Shown one piece after another: positions 52,982-61,497 of a stretch of DNA of 64,000 nt. A program made the translations under genes and the position numbers. Positions within the stretch are counted from its first letter, which is position 1. Each line of letters begins with the position of its first letter. This DNA is from Clostridia bacterium (lineage in GTDB: Bacteria; Bacillota; Clostridia; Christensenellales; Borkfalkiaceae), in the NCBI GenBank assembly GCA_900767815.1, contig CAAGAM010000195.1, positions 62,001 to 126,000 on the forward strand, written 5' to 3'. The notes below the pieces were generated by a model, which was not told the origin of the DNA, did not search any database, and saw only the letters and a program-made list of their open reading frames with translations.

Positions 52982-53010
52982 TTGCAAAAAATAAAATAAT
53001 GTAGTATAAT
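52982..53010 (+). promoter_or_regulatory. Sigma-A promoter of tRNA-Pro
   Basis: TTGCAA (52982-52987), 17-base spacer, TATAAT (53005-53010), 18 bases before the tRNA. Confidence 0.85.
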
Positions 53011-53028
53011 ATAAAACGTTGCGGGTAT

Positions 53029-53105
53029 CGAGGTGTAGCGCAGTTTGGTAGCGCGCTTGGTTCGGGACCAAGAGGTCGTGGGTTCAAGTCCCGTCACCTC
53101 GACCA
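53029..53105 (+). tRNA. tRNA-Pro (anticodon CGG)
   Basis: A complete cloverleaf. The acceptor stem is CGAGGTG / CACCTCG with discriminator A and encoded CCA. The D arm is GCGCAGTTTGGTAGCGC, the anticodon stem CTTGG / CCAAG with loop TTCGGGA (anticodon CGG, reading CCG), and the T arm GTGGGTTCAAGTCCCGT. It is single, on the plus strand among minus-strand genes, with its own promoter and terminator. Confidence 0.97.
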
Positions 53106-53107
53106 TG

Positions 53108-53148
53108 AAAGGTATTTTCGTTGTTAAACGGAAATGCCTTTTATTTTT
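53108..53148 (+). terminator. Terminator of tRNA-Pro
   Basis: AAAGGTATTTTCG and CGGAAATGCCTTT pair with G-U wobbles around TTGTTAAA, then TATTTTT. Confidence 0.8.
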
Positions 53149-53180
53149 GCCTGACTTGAACGGGTGGGCAGTCGAAAGAG

Positions 53181-53216
53181 AAAAGGGACTGCGCAAAATA
53201 TTGCGAAGTCCCTTTT
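53181..53216. terminator. Terminator of the lgt transcription unit
   Basis: A 16-bp stem with one mismatch (AAAAGGGACTGCGCAA / TTGCGAAGTCCCTTTT) and an AATA loop, ending close to the lgt stop on the minus strand. Confidence 0.8.
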
Positions 53217-53219
53217 GTT

Positions 53220-54002
53220 TTAAGTATTCGATTTTTTTGTTTTAATTATTTTATAAATCTTAACTCCTGCGATGATGACACCTGCCGAGATTAAACCGAT
53301 AGAAATCCACTGCGAAGGCGTAAGACCCGGGATAAGCACTCCCCTGTCATCTATTCTCAGATACTCTATAAAGAAACGCCATAATCCGTATCCTACAAGA
53401 TAAACGACGAAGTTCCAGTCGATTTCTTTATAAAACAATACACTCGTCACGGCAAAAAGTATGAACAGAAAAATAGCTTCATAAAGTTGCGTCGGCAAAA
53501 AATATCCCGTTCCGTCATGCGTATGCATCCAAAGCCCGGGGAATCCGTCCATTTTTTTGCCGTAACAACAGCCTGCAAACAAGCACCCGATTCTTCCGAA
53601 TCCGTGAGCAATCGTAATACAACACGGCGCGGCGGCAAAAAGGTCGGAACAATATTTTATATGCTCGTTTTCCTTAAACACAATCTTCCCGAAACCGAAA
53701 AAACCTATGAAAAACACGATCACCCCGCCGACAAGCCCTCCGTAAAAGGTCATACCCGCTCCGTTTTTACCGAATTTAAATTCTCCTGTTTCAATAAAAT
53801 GGTATATCGATTGGGCTAAATTCGCCGAAATAATGCCCATAAAAATAGCAACGACTCCGACGATAAGATAGAAGCTCTGAACTTTTGCGGGGACTTTCCT
53901 GTGCGTGAGATATTTGTCCAATACGATTATCGCGGAGATAAGACCGAGCGTAAGACAAATACTATACAGATTTACATCCCAAAATAAAGCATCGGGATAC
54001 AT
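53220..54002 (-). CDS. lgt: Prolipoprotein diacylglyceryl transferase
   Basis: A 260-residue membrane enzyme with about seven helices. The Lgt signature HGFGRIGCLFAGCCYG contains the essential Arg, and GAGMTFYGGLVGG and the FLRIDDRG-like end segment match the family. It adds diacylglycerol to the lipobox Cys of lipoproteins. GGAGGATT precedes the ATG, which follows the upstream membrane protein stop by one base. Confidence 0.96.
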   Translation of the reverse strand: MYPDALFWDVNLYSICLTLGLISAIIVLDKYLTHRKVPAKVQSFYLIVGVVAIFMGIISANLAQSIYHFIETGEFKFGKNGAGMTFYGGLVGGVIVFFIGFFGFGKIVFKENEHIKYCSDLFAAAPCCITIAHGFGRIGCLFAGCCYGKKMDGFPGLWMHTHDGTGYFLPTQLYEAIFLFILFAVTSVLFYKEIDWNFVVYLVGYGLWRFFIEYLRIDDRGVLIPGLTPSQWISIGLISAGVIIAGVKIYKIIKTKKSNT

Positions 54003-54003
54003 G

Positions 54004-55020
54004 TCAATCCTCCCTTGGTTTTAAAATTTTCGATTTCGAAAGCGCGTAGTTAAGCATTCTTACGGCGCAGAATAAAGACGCGATAAAACACATTATCGAA
54101 ATCAACAAATCCAGAGAAGGTATGGTTGAATCGTAATATGAAATCAGATGCAATGCAATCTGAATAACCAAAAACAATAAATACGTAGCTCCGTGTTCTC
54201 TGACTTCTTTGAAAGGGAGAGCCGTCAACCCGATTATGCTTGCGCAGATGATTGCCCAGAATATCGTAAGTGCGGGGAAATACAACCCTTCGTTGAAAAT
54301 CGTTCCGACAAAATAGTTTGCCGCTCTTGCAAAAGCGTCGGGGTCTCCGCCGAAAACCATAACTTTAACTCCGTCTATATTGACAAACAGAGAGTTCATA
54401 AGACTGTCTGAAGTACGCATTACGAGATAGCCCGAATATATACATATGCAAACGAGAATTGCCGAGAAAATATCGTCCTTTTTCATAAGTTTTACGTATA
54501 TATACGCCGTTACGAACAACATCGCGTCTATCATAACGTGAGTAATAATCGAAGCTATGGTTTTATAATCCGCAAACAGGTCGTAAAGGAAATTTCTTAT
54601 CAATATCGCCAACAGATAGATAAAAACACCTATAATAACGGCACTCAGAATTTCTGTTATCGACACGTTCTTTTTCGTGTTAAGATCAAAAAACAAAGTG
54701 ATTGACGACACGGGGAAAAGAATAGCCAGAATAAACGCGTCGACGATAAGGAACTCCGTGTTTTTATTTATAAGCGCGATAAACAAAAGAAAAACCGCAA
54801 TAAAAGAAATCGCCAGAAATACGGTGAAGCAACCCTTGAAGGTGGGTAAATCGACTCCCGATTTTTGCCCGTGCTTTTTTCGCCCGTAGAATAAAATCGA
54901 CCAGACTGTTAATTTTTTCTCCGCCGGTTTTTCGACTTTTTCCTGCTCTACGTCAAATTCGCTCGTAACGATTTCTTCGTCGTCGGATTTAGAATTCAGT
55001 CTCAGATAATCGTTGTTCAT
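54004..55020 (-). CDS. Polytopic membrane protein of unknown function
   Basis: A 338-residue protein. A hydrophilic acidic N-terminus (about 1-65, DDEEIVTSEFDVEQEK, then a basic GRKKHGQK) is followed by about eight hydrophobic helices and a charged tail. The segment FPVSSITLFFDLNTKKNVS vaguely recalls PrsW-type membrane proteases, but I cannot see their paired Glu and His motifs, so no function is assigned. AAGAGGAT lies nine bases before the ATG, and the first 11 codons overlap the end of the histidine kinase gene. Position between the kinase and lgt suggests an envelope role (inference). Confidence 0.8.
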   Translation of the reverse strand: MNNDYLRLNSKSDDEEIVTSEFDVEQEKVEKPAEKKLTVWSILFYGRKKHGQKSGVDLPTFKGCFTVFLAISFIAVFLLFIALINKNTEFLIVDAFILAILFPVSSITLFFDLNTKKNVSITEILSAVIIGVFIYLLAILIRNFLYDLFADYKTIASIITHVMIDAMLFVTAYIYVKLMKKDDIFSAILVCICIYSGYLVMRTSDSLMNSLFVNIDGVKVMVFGGDPDAFARAANYFVGTIFNEGLYFPALTIFWAIICASIIGLTALPFKEVREHGATYLLFLVIQIALHLISYYDSTIPSLDLLISIMCFIASLFCAVRMLNYALSKSKILKPRED

Positions 55021-56437
55021 TGTTTTTTATCCTCTTGAATTTTACATAGAAATTGCTTCCGCAATCTTTTTTGCTCCTCACTCCGAACTGCAGTTTATGC
55101 GAATCGAGTATAGCTTTAACGATAGATAAACCCAGCCCCGTACCTTTTACCGGACGGGTGTTCGTTTCGGAAAATCTGTAATACCTTTCCCAGATCGTTG
55201 CGATTTTTTCCTGAGAGATGCCTTTCCCCGAATCGATAATTTCAAGCAAAATATTATCGTTTTCCGCAGTAAGATAAACTTTCACGGTTTTATCTTCCCC
55301 GGTATAATTTATCGAATTTCCCAAAAGATTGTAAATTACCTGTTCGATTTTCTTTTCGTCGGCAAACGTTATAAGGTCGGGAGCGATATACTCTTCGATT
55401 GTATACCCTTTATTTTCGACATAATCCGAAAACCTGCCGATAACCCGTTCGGTAAGTTCGGATAAGTTTATTTCCGTTTCGTTAAGTTCGTCAACGGCAG
55501 ACTGAAGCTTGGAAAGATTGAGAATATCGTTTACAAGCATAGAAAGTCTGTCGGATTCGTCGATTATAACCTGGGTGTGTTTTTCGCGTTTTTCTTTGTT
55601 TTCGCCCGAAATATCTCTTATCATTTCGGCATACGCCCTGATCATCGTCAACGGAGTTTTTAAATCGTGAGAAACGTTCGCAAGTAAATCTCTTTGTAGC
55701 GCACCCGATTTCGATATCTCATCCTTAGCGTAGTTCAAAGCTTCGCCAAGCCCGTTTATCTCGCTGTACGTGCTTCTTTTAGGCGTAAAATCAACCGTCT
55801 GATCCCCTTGCGCCCATTTTTTAGCCGCTTCCGCCATTTCGTCTACGGGTCTTGAAAGTTTCACGGAAAAATGCCATGCCAGAAGCACGGCTGCAATAAC
55901 GACAATGATCGTGACTATTCCGAACTCTCTCCTTATTACGGCAGAAGCTTCGGTGATTTTTGCCCTCGAACATGTCAGAATTATTTTTACGTCCTCATCT
56001 CCGCCCGCGGTCGGGTCTGATTCATTGCAATAATAAAAGGCGTTGTCCGAATTGTCTGCGGAAGAAAATAAACCCGTAGTTTCAGAGCCTCCGTTTTTGA
56101 CAAATGCGTCCAACGCCGTTGTTATAAGTTTAAGTTCGTCTGTATTTTCGGTAATCGGTCTGCCGAAAACATCGGTTGCAAAATTCGACCTTACTATAAA
56201 AACTCTTATACCGGAAGAATTGCATTGCGTTGCTTTGGCATTAAACTCGGTACTGTCGGTTCTGGTTGCGCATAGTTGCCGCCCGTAAGACGTCATTGTT
56301 TTTATCCGCTCGTTCTGGTAATAATTATCAAGAAAGAAAACCTGAAATATCCAGACCGAGCAGATAATGATTGCATTGAATAATAGGAAATATAAAAGGA
56401 CGTTTACTTTCAGTTTACTGAAAATACCCTTTTTCAT
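54989..56437 (-). CDS. Membrane sensor histidine kinase (PhoR/ResE type)
   Basis: A 482-residue kinase. Two membrane helices (about 10-32 and 175-196) enclose an extracytoplasmic sensor of about 140 residues containing several Cys. A HAMP region (LSRPVDEMAEAAKKWAQGD), the HisKA domain with NVSHDLKTPL (His about 257) and a HATPase domain (NLLGNSINYT, DSGKGIS, GTGLGLSIVK) follow. It overlaps its response regulator by four bases (ATGA), so they form a cognate pair. The signal is unknown. Confidence 0.93.
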   Translation of the reverse strand: MKKGIFSKLKVNVLLYFLLFNAIIICSVWIFQVFFLDNYYQNERIKTMTSYGRQLCATRTDSTEFNAKATQCNSSGIRVFIVRSNFATDVFGRPITENTDELKLITTALDAFVKNGGSETTGLFSSADNSDNAFYYCNESDPTAGGDEDVKIILTCSRAKITEASAVIRREFGIVTIIVVIAAVLLAWHFSVKLSRPVDEMAEAAKKWAQGDQTVDFTPKRSTYSEINGLGEALNYAKDEISKSGALQRDLLANVSHDLKTPLTMIRAYAEMIRDISGENKEKREKHTQVIIDESDRLSMLVNDILNLSKLQSAVDELNETEINLSELTERVIGRFSDYVENKGYTIEEYIAPDLITFADEKKIEQVIYNLLGNSINYTGEDKTVKVYLTAENDNILLEIIDSGKGISQEKIATIWERYYRFSETNTRPVKGTGLGLSIVKAILDSHKLQFGVRSKKDCGSNFYVKFKRIKNNEQRLSETEF

Positions 56438-57111
56438 GCTTCGAATTTATATCCCATTCCTCTGAGCGTTACAATGAACTTTCTGTATTCTTTAAGATTG
56501 CTTCTGAGCATTTTTATGTGCGTATCGACCGTTCTGTCGTCGCCGTAAAAATCGTAGCCCCATACGTCCGACAGAAGCTTTTCTCTCGAAAGCGCGATGC
56601 CTTTATTGTTAACCATGTAGAATAAAAGCTCATATTCCTTGGGAGTAAGCTCTGCCTTAGTGCCGTCTACGAGAACGTTTCTTCCGAGCATATCGATTTC
56701 AAGCCCTTCGAATTTCATGGACGTCGCGTTCTGTTTCGGAGCCTTCGCGAGAGCATTTCTCTTTAATACGGCATTGATTCTTGCCATAACTTCCTTGGGA
56801 GAAAACGGCTTAACGACGTAATCGTCGGCACCGATTTCAAACCCGAAAAGTTTATCGTATTCCTCTCCCCTTGCGGAAAGCATGATTACGGGAATGTCTT
56901 TGAACTTTCTGATTTCCTTAACAGCCGAGTATCCATCGAGCTTGGGCATCATTATATCCATAAGAATAAGATCGTAATCTTCGTTTTTACATTTATTTAC
57001 GGCTTCCATTCCGTCTGCCGCCTGATCGGAAGCAAACCCTTCGAATTCTGCATATTCGGCAAGAACTTCTCTGATCTTTGCCTCATCGTCTACTATAAGT
57101 ATTCTATACAT
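56434..57111 (-). CDS. OmpR/PhoB-family response regulator
   Basis: A 225-residue regulator. The receiver domain has the acidic pocket VDDE (8-10), phospho-acceptor Asp52 in LMDIMMP, and Lys101 in VKPF. The C-terminal winged helix (about 130-225) has LTPKEYELLFYM and DDRTVDTHIKMLRSNLK. It is phosphorylated by the adjacent kinase. CGGAGG precedes the ATG. A TATAAT about 55 bases upstream lacks a good -35, which would fit self-activation. Confidence 0.94.
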   Translation of the reverse strand: MYRILIVDDEAKIREVLAEYAEFEGFASDQAADGMEAVNKCKNEDYDLILMDIMMPKLDGYSAVKEIRKFKDIPVIMLSARGEEYDKLFGFEIGADDYVVKPFSPKEVMARINAVLKRNALAKAPKQNATSMKFEGLEIDMLGRNVLVDGTKAELTPKEYELLFYMVNNKGIALSREKLLSDVWGYDFYGDDRTVDTHIKMLRSNLKEYRKFIVTLRGMGYKFEA

Positions 57112-57233
57112 AGTGACCTCCGTTCGCTTCGAATATTCCCGAAGCTTCTGTTTTTTTCTTCATTATACATCCGCTATATGTGTATTGCGGGTTCTGCAAG
57201 TGATTTCTACATGAAATATGCTTTTTGTCCCTT

Positions 57234-57941
57234 TCAGGACTGTGAAAAATCACTTTCGGGGATAATTTCATAGGTTGCCTTACCGTCTTTTACGCTGACA
57301 AGATACGAATTTCCGCAGGATAAAGATGCGCATTTAAGCTTGCCGTTAACGTACATCACGGCAGATAAATTTTCGATGCATACGTAGTTTTTTGCGGTTG
57401 CAGACGATAATTTTTTTTCAAAATCATCCTTCCTGTCATCGAAATGGGGGCATGCGCCGCCATTTAGCAACCCGAGCGCGGGTTTAAACAGGTATTCTTC
57501 ACCCGCACTGTCGGTAAACATTTCCTCAAACCAGCAAATCGCCCCCGCGGACAATCCGCAGATAACGACTCCTCTTTCGTATGCGTCGAGAATAAGTTGT
57601 TTTATTCCGCTTTTTTCCCACGAGTCGAGCATGAAAACCGTATCTCCGCCACCGACGTAAATAAGGTCGGCTTTAAGGAATTTCGATTCTATCTTCTCAT
57701 AATTCATTTCGCCGTATACGGTTAAGGCGCAGTCCGTCTTCAACCCGAAAAGCCCCGTATAAGTCTTATGAAACGTATTATAATATGGCATACTGTCATG
57801 ACTTGCCGTGCCGACGAATAACGCTACCGGTCTTTTACCTTCGTTTCTCTTTTTCACGAGTCCGCATATCTGCCCGTCTATATCCGACGTTTGTTTTTCG
57901 CGGAGTTCGCCTCCGCCGATTGCAATTAAAATTTTATCCAT
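57234..57941 (-). CDS. Peptidase S51 (dipeptidase E-like) family protein
   Basis: A 235-residue protein: ILIAIGGGELREKQT at the start, YVGGGDTVFMLDSWE and the nucleophile elbow CGLSAGAICWF (GxSAG), followed by a late His in NGGACPHFDD. S51 members cleave after N-terminal Asp, or in related proteins mature cyanophycin; the target is unknown. The ATG lies immediately downstream of a good -10 with no ribosome-binding site, suggesting a leaderless mRNA. Confidence 0.88.
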   Translation of the reverse strand: MDKILIAIGGGELREKQTSDIDGQICGLVKKRNEGKRPVALFVGTASHDSMPYYNTFHKTYTGLFGLKTDCALTVYGEMNYEKIESKFLKADLIYVGGGDTVFMLDSWEKSGIKQLILDAYERGVVICGLSAGAICWFEEMFTDSAGEEYLFKPALGLLNGGACPHFDDRKDDFEKKLSSATAKNYVCIENLSAVMYVNGKLKCASLSCGNSYLVSVKDGKATYEIIPESDFSQS

Positions 57942-57947
57942 ATTGAA

Positions 57948-57976
57948 AGTATAATATATTTTCCTGCTTTTCTCAA
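57948..57976 (-). promoter_or_regulatory. Sigma-A promoter directly upstream of the S51 peptidase gene
   Basis: Minus strand TTGAGA (57976-57971), 17-base spacer, TATACT (57953-57948). The start codon begins seven bases after the -10, at the expected transcription start. Confidence 0.65.
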
Positions 57977-57989
57977 GCGTTTTTCTTAC

Positions 57990-58021
57990 AAAAAAAGTTC
58001 GCGATAAAAATATCCGAACTT
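57990..58021 (-). terminator. Terminator of the coiled-coil/rluB transcription unit
   Basis: Minus strand AAGTTCGGAT and ATCGCGAACTT pair with one mismatch, followed by seven T residues. Confidence 0.8.
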
Positions 58022-58028
58022 CTTCAAA

Positions 58029-58082
58029 ATAAATTTAATTTAAAATACCGTTTCCATAAATTTAATTTAAAATACCGTTTCC
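58029..58082 (-). repeat. Perfect 27-bp tandem duplication spanning a stop codon
   Basis: Two identical 27-base units, 58029-58055 and 58056-58082. The minus-strand stop of the coiled-coil gene is in the upstream copy, so the downstream copy repeats the last codons and a second in-register stop. Confidence 0.97.
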
Positions 58083-58781
58083 GTCGTCGCTCGGAATAAA
58101 AGTTCTCGTTCTGCCCTCATCGTTTTCCTTCGTCGCTTCGCGCGAACCGAAAACGGGAATATCCAGCCTGATAACCTTTTCGTCGAACGGCAAATCTTCG
58201 TCCGTCGTTTCTTCAACGCCGAAAGTTTCGTTCAGGACTTTCAGTTCTTCCGCATATCCGCCGAGACAATCGGATATCGCCTGTTTTACCATGCGAAGAA
58301 CTTCTGCGTTTATTTCTTTAAACGAGTTTTCGTTCGTTCTGATTACATAATCGATTTCCGCAGAAAGTTTATCATAACGGTCGGTTTTATCTTTCAGTCT
58401 GTTTTTTATCGTTACGTTTAAAGTCGTTATCGAGCTTATTGCCTTATTTAAACGTTTAATTTCTTCTTTATCTGCATTTTCATCCGTTTTCGCGATTTTT
58501 TTAGCGGCTTTGCTTGCTTCCGAAAGTTCTTTTTGCGCCGCGACGTATTCGGGAGTTGCCCTGAACGCCTTTCTTTCTTTATCGCATTGTTTTTTCAGCC
58601 CTTCGACTTCACTTAATTTTTGAAGAAAATCCTCGCCCAAAAACTCGGACGATTTGCTTATGACGTATTGCCTTACCGATTCCAGGTCGGCGCAAATCAT
58701 TTTGGTATATTTTTCTTTAATGTCGGATTTAAGCCTGTTATAACTCTCCGACGTTTCGGTTATCATTTCTTTTTGCATCAT
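58062..58781 (-). CDS. Predicted coiled-coil protein of unknown function
   Basis: A 239-residue protein without signal peptide or membrane helix. Most of it (about 1-190) is Lys/Glu-rich helix with heptad character; the C-terminal 50 residues are acidic then mixed (TTDEDLPFDEKVIRLDIPVF). I do not recognise the family. It overlaps rluB (TATGATG junction). Its last codons are duplicated by a 27-base tandem repeat, so a single base change at the stop could extend it by nine residues. Confidence 0.75.
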   Translation of the reverse strand: MMQKEMITETSESYNRLKSDIKEKYTKMICADLESVRQYVISKSSEFLGEDFLQKLSEVEGLKKQCDKERKAFRATPEYVAAQKELSEASKAAKKIAKTDENADKEEIKRLNKAISSITTLNVTIKNRLKDKTDRYDKLSAEIDYVIRTNENSFKEINAEVLRMVKQAISDCLGGYAEELKVLNETFGVEETTDEDLPFDEKVIRLDIPVFGSREATKENDEGRTRTFIPSDDGNGILN

Positions 58782-59482
58782 ACGTTTTGCAGGTAATAAA
58801 CCTCTTCTTTTGTTAATTTTCTCACTTCGCCGCGGTTAAGCCCGGAAAGACGAAGATCCCCTATTTTAATTCTTTTTAAAAAGCATACGTTTTTGCCGAC
58901 GGATTCAAACATTTTTCTTATTTCTCTGTTCTTTCCTTCGGTAATCGTAACGTTGAGCTTAGTGTAATCCCTGCCCTCTTCTATAACTCTGATATTACTC
59001 TTATTGGTTTTTTCGCCGTCGATAACAACGCCGTTTCTTAAATCGATAAGAGACTTATCGTCGATTTTTCCTTCTATTTTTACAAGATAGGTTTTGGGAA
59101 TTTCACTGCTCGGATGAGTAAGACGATTCGCAAGGTCTCCGTCGTTCGTAAAAAGGAGCAATCCTTCCGAATCGTAATCCAATCTTCCCACGGGGAAAAT
59201 TCTCGCAGTGTTTTTAGGCAAGAAATCCATAACGGTTTTTCTTCCCTTATCGTCCTTAACCGTACAAACGCACCCCTTCGGCTTATTCATTATATAATAT
59301 TCGAATTTTTTTGCTCTCGCGACTTTTTTCCCGTCTACGGAAACGCTGTCGTTGTTTTCGTCGACTTCCGTCCCGAGATCGCATATACGACCGTTGACTT
59401 TAACTCTCTTTTCTTTTATAATCTCGTCGCAACCCCTTCTGCTTGCGATGCCGCATTCGGCTAAATACTTGTTTATTCTCAT
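58778..59482 (-). CDS. rluB: Ribosomal large-subunit pseudouridine synthase (RluB/RsuA family)
   Basis: A 234-residue enzyme with an N-terminal S4 domain (MRINKYLAECGIASRRGCDE) and a catalytic domain with VGRLDYDSEGLLLFTND (catalytic Asp in RLDxxSEG) and EGKNREIRKMFE. It makes pseudouridine in 23S rRNA. In Bacillus rluB follows dacB-spmA-spmB; here it follows the carboxypeptidase gene directly. Confidence 0.94.
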   Translation of the reverse strand: MRINKYLAECGIASRRGCDEIIKEKRVKVNGRICDLGTEVDENNDSVSVDGKKVARAKKFEYYIMNKPKGCVCTVKDDKGRKTVMDFLPKNTARIFPVGRLDYDSEGLLLFTNDGDLANRLTHPSSEIPKTYLVKIEGKIDDKSLIDLRNGVVIDGEKTNKSNIRVIEEGRDYTKLNVTITEGKNREIRKMFESVGKNVCFLKRIKIGDLRLSGLNRGEVRKLTKEEVYYLQNV

Positions 59483-59522
59483 TTGTAATCCTTTTTAACT
59501 TTAATCGAGTTATATTATGGTT

Positions 59523-60584
59523 TTAATTTGTATGCATACTTAGTGTATAGATATTTTGCGAAAAAATCAACTGTTTTGAGCAGTAAATTTTTATTTCACC
59601 AACTTTTTCGTTAATTCCGACGCTTTCCTCTGCGAAAGAATCGAAATTAACGTCGCAAACGATTTTCTCGTTTTTACCGACGGGATAAATGAATTTTTCG
59701 GGCTTTGAGAGTTCGTATACGTTCTTTTTGTTTTTATCGAAAATTATATTATCAAATCTTTCGGGCTCGATAATTTTGACGAGGTTAAACTCGGAATATG
59801 CGTTTTCAAGCAGTTCGGACGACCTTTCGAACATCTGCGGACTATCCAGAACCACGGCAACGAGTTCCATGCCGTTTCTTATCGCGCTCGATACGAGGCA
59901 TCTGCCCGCTTTTACGGTGTAACCGGTTTTTATACCGTTCGCTCCCTCGAAGTTGAAAAGCATTTTATTCTTATTTTTCCATATCTTTTTTTCTCCGCAG
60001 GTAAGTTCCGTAGCCGTATAAGTTTTTTCGGATACGATTTTTCGGAAAATATCGTTTTTCATCGCATAACAGCTTATTTTTGCAAGATCCGATGCGGTTG
60101 TGTAATGTCCCTTATCCGGCAGACCGTGAGGATTTTTAAAAGCGGAATTGAAAGCGCCCGCTTTTTTTGCCGTTTCGTTCATCAGCTTAACGAATCCTTC
60201 TACACTCCCGCCGACGCAAACAGCCAGAGTTTCAGCCGCATCGTTTCCCGAACGAAGCATAAGCCCGTATAAGAGATCTATTATTTTATAACGCTCGCCC
60301 GCTTTAAGATACACACTGCTCCCCTCTACGCCCGCACAACTTTCGGGAACGATTATTTCGTTGTTTATATCGCAGTTTTCGATAACGGTTATCGCCGTAA
60401 CGATTTTCGTAGTGCTTGCCATGGGCAATTTTTCATCCGGATTTTTTTCGTGAAGTACCCTGCCGCTCATAACCTCCATGACGACTTCGCCTTTCGATAA
60501 AGCGTAAGCATGCGCCGGGACAGGTCGCGTAAGAAATAGACATAAACAAAAAACGACTAAAAGCGCCGATATTTTATTTCTCAT
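59523..60584 (-). CDS. D-alanyl-D-alanine carboxypeptidase (DacB/DacF-like)
   Basis: A 353-residue S11 enzyme. The signal peptide (about 1-26, ending PAHA) sets the start at ATG 60584, inside the end of ytfJ. The active site has STTKI (SxxK), SGND (SxN) and GIKTGYT (KTG). A short C-terminal beta-domain follows. Cluster position next to ytfJ, scpAB and rluB matches the spore-cortex carboxypeptidase locus, so a role in cortex peptidoglycan is likely. It is a paralogue of the gene at 35839-37023. Confidence 0.92.
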   Translation of the reverse strand: MRNKISALLVVFCLCLFLTRPVPAHAYALSKGEVVMEVMSGRVLHEKNPDEKLPMASTTKIVTAITVIENCDINNEIIVPESCAGVEGSSVYLKAGERYKIIDLLYGLMLRSGNDAAETLAVCVGGSVEGFVKLMNETAKKAGAFNSAFKNPHGLPDKGHYTTASDLAKISCYAMKNDIFRKIVSEKTYTATELTCGEKKIWKNKNKMLFNFEGANGIKTGYTVKAGRCLVSSAIRNGMELVAVVLDSPQMFERSSELLENAYSEFNLVKIIEPERFDNIIFDKNKKNVYELSKPEKFIYPVGKNEKIVCDVNFDSFAEESVGINEKVGEIKIYCSKQLIFSQNIYTLSMHTN

Positions 60585-60951
60585 CTTTAAACGTTCTGAA
60601 AAACTCTTCGGCTGTCTCGAACGCACGCGAAACGGCGTCCGTAGGTACGCTTACGAGTTTTACCCCCTTGCCTTTATCGATAAGAAATCCCGTAGGTTTT
60701 AAAGACACTATCGCGCCGCTGCCTCCCGCAAAAGGAGTCTGCGCTTCGCCCTTTATACTTTTCAACTCTCCGTACTCTCCGCCACCCGTCATAAATCCTA
60801 AAGTCACTTTTGTTACGGGAATTACCGTTGTTCCGTCATTTATGGAAAACGGTTTACCGATTACGGTATTTACGTCTATAATCGTATTTATATCTTTCAT
60901 CGCCGTTTTCATGAGGTCTTTTATTTTGTTTTCTCGTTTTTCTTTATCCAT
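60574..60951 (-). CDS. ytfJ: YtfJ/GerW-family sporulation protein
   Basis: A 125-residue protein with the family core GKPFSINDGTTVIPVTKVTL, the Gly-rich FAGGSGAIVSLKPTGFLI, and a short C-terminal helix. YtfJ (GerW) proteins are forespore-made and affect germination. Its place between a DUF2953-like gene and a carboxypeptidase gene is conserved in clostridia. It overlaps both neighbours. Confidence 0.92.
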   Translation of the reverse strand: MDKEKRENKIKDLMKTAMKDINTIIDVNTVIGKPFSINDGTTVIPVTKVTLGFMTGGGEYGELKSIKGEAQTPFAGGSGAIVSLKPTGFLIDKGKGVKLVSVPTDAVSRAFETAEEFFRTFKDEK

Positions 60952-61471
60952 TTTTCGCTCCTTTAAGCACGGTTTTAAACATCGCGATTAAAACCGATAA
61001 AACACTGAAACATATGCCGATATCCGCAATTATTCCGTTTTGAGTTTTTTTATCCGAAATTATGCCGTCGCCCCTGAAATCCAATAACGGACGAACCTCC
61101 TTCAGATAAGCGTAAACCGCGGCGTTTAAACAATTTAACATCGATAAAACATAAAATGCCGCAATGCTGTCTCCCGCGTTCAGAATAGTCGCATAATTTA
61201 ACTTCGTAACAAGAAAAGGCTTGAAAAAACCTAAACTTCCTTTCACGGGAAACATTTTAGAAACGGGAAACATAACCGCTTTTTTATCCGAAAAATGAAA
61301 AAATACGCTTTTGTCGCTTATATTCGCATAGCACGATTTCAGCTTTATTATTTTCAAAAAGAAGATCGAAAAATATAATTTTTTGTCGTAAAATGACAAA
61401 AATAACTTTACCGAAAAAGGTAAAGGAATTATAAAAATAGATAATATCGCGGCTATAACGACATATTTCAT
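60944..61471 (-). CDS. DUF2953-like membrane protein
   Basis: A 175-residue protein with an N-terminal hydrophobic helix (about 4-28) and a C-terminal one (about 148-165), Lys/Phe-rich between. Position beside ytfJ and scpB is that of DUF2953 proteins, which are co-inherited with sporulation genes, but it lacks clear sequence motifs and is shorter than usual (about 200-220). No ribosome-binding site is evident before the ATG. Confidence 0.6.
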   Translation of the reverse strand: MKYVVIAAILSIFIIPLPFSVKLFLSFYDKKLYFSIFFLKIIKLKSCYANISDKSVFFHFSDKKAVMFPVSKMFPVKGSLGFFKPFLVTKLNYATILNAGDSIAAFYVLSMLNCLNAAVYAYLKEVRPLLDFRGDGIISDKKTQNGIIADIGICFSVLSVLIAMFKTVLKGAKNG

Positions 61472-61497
61472 GTTTTTAGTTTGGAGTTTTTATAAAA

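Noticed and set aside
53029..53105. tRNA-Pro as an integration site for a mobile element
   Set aside because: No integrase, flanking direct repeat of the tRNA 3' end or foreign genes nearby; the recombinase at 33.5 kb looks like a housekeeping Xer protein.
57126..57145. GCTTCG/CGAAGC hairpin before the response regulator as a terminator of the S51 gene
   Set aside because: On the minus strand no T-run follows the stem; the six-bp stem is weak and sits in the regulator leader.
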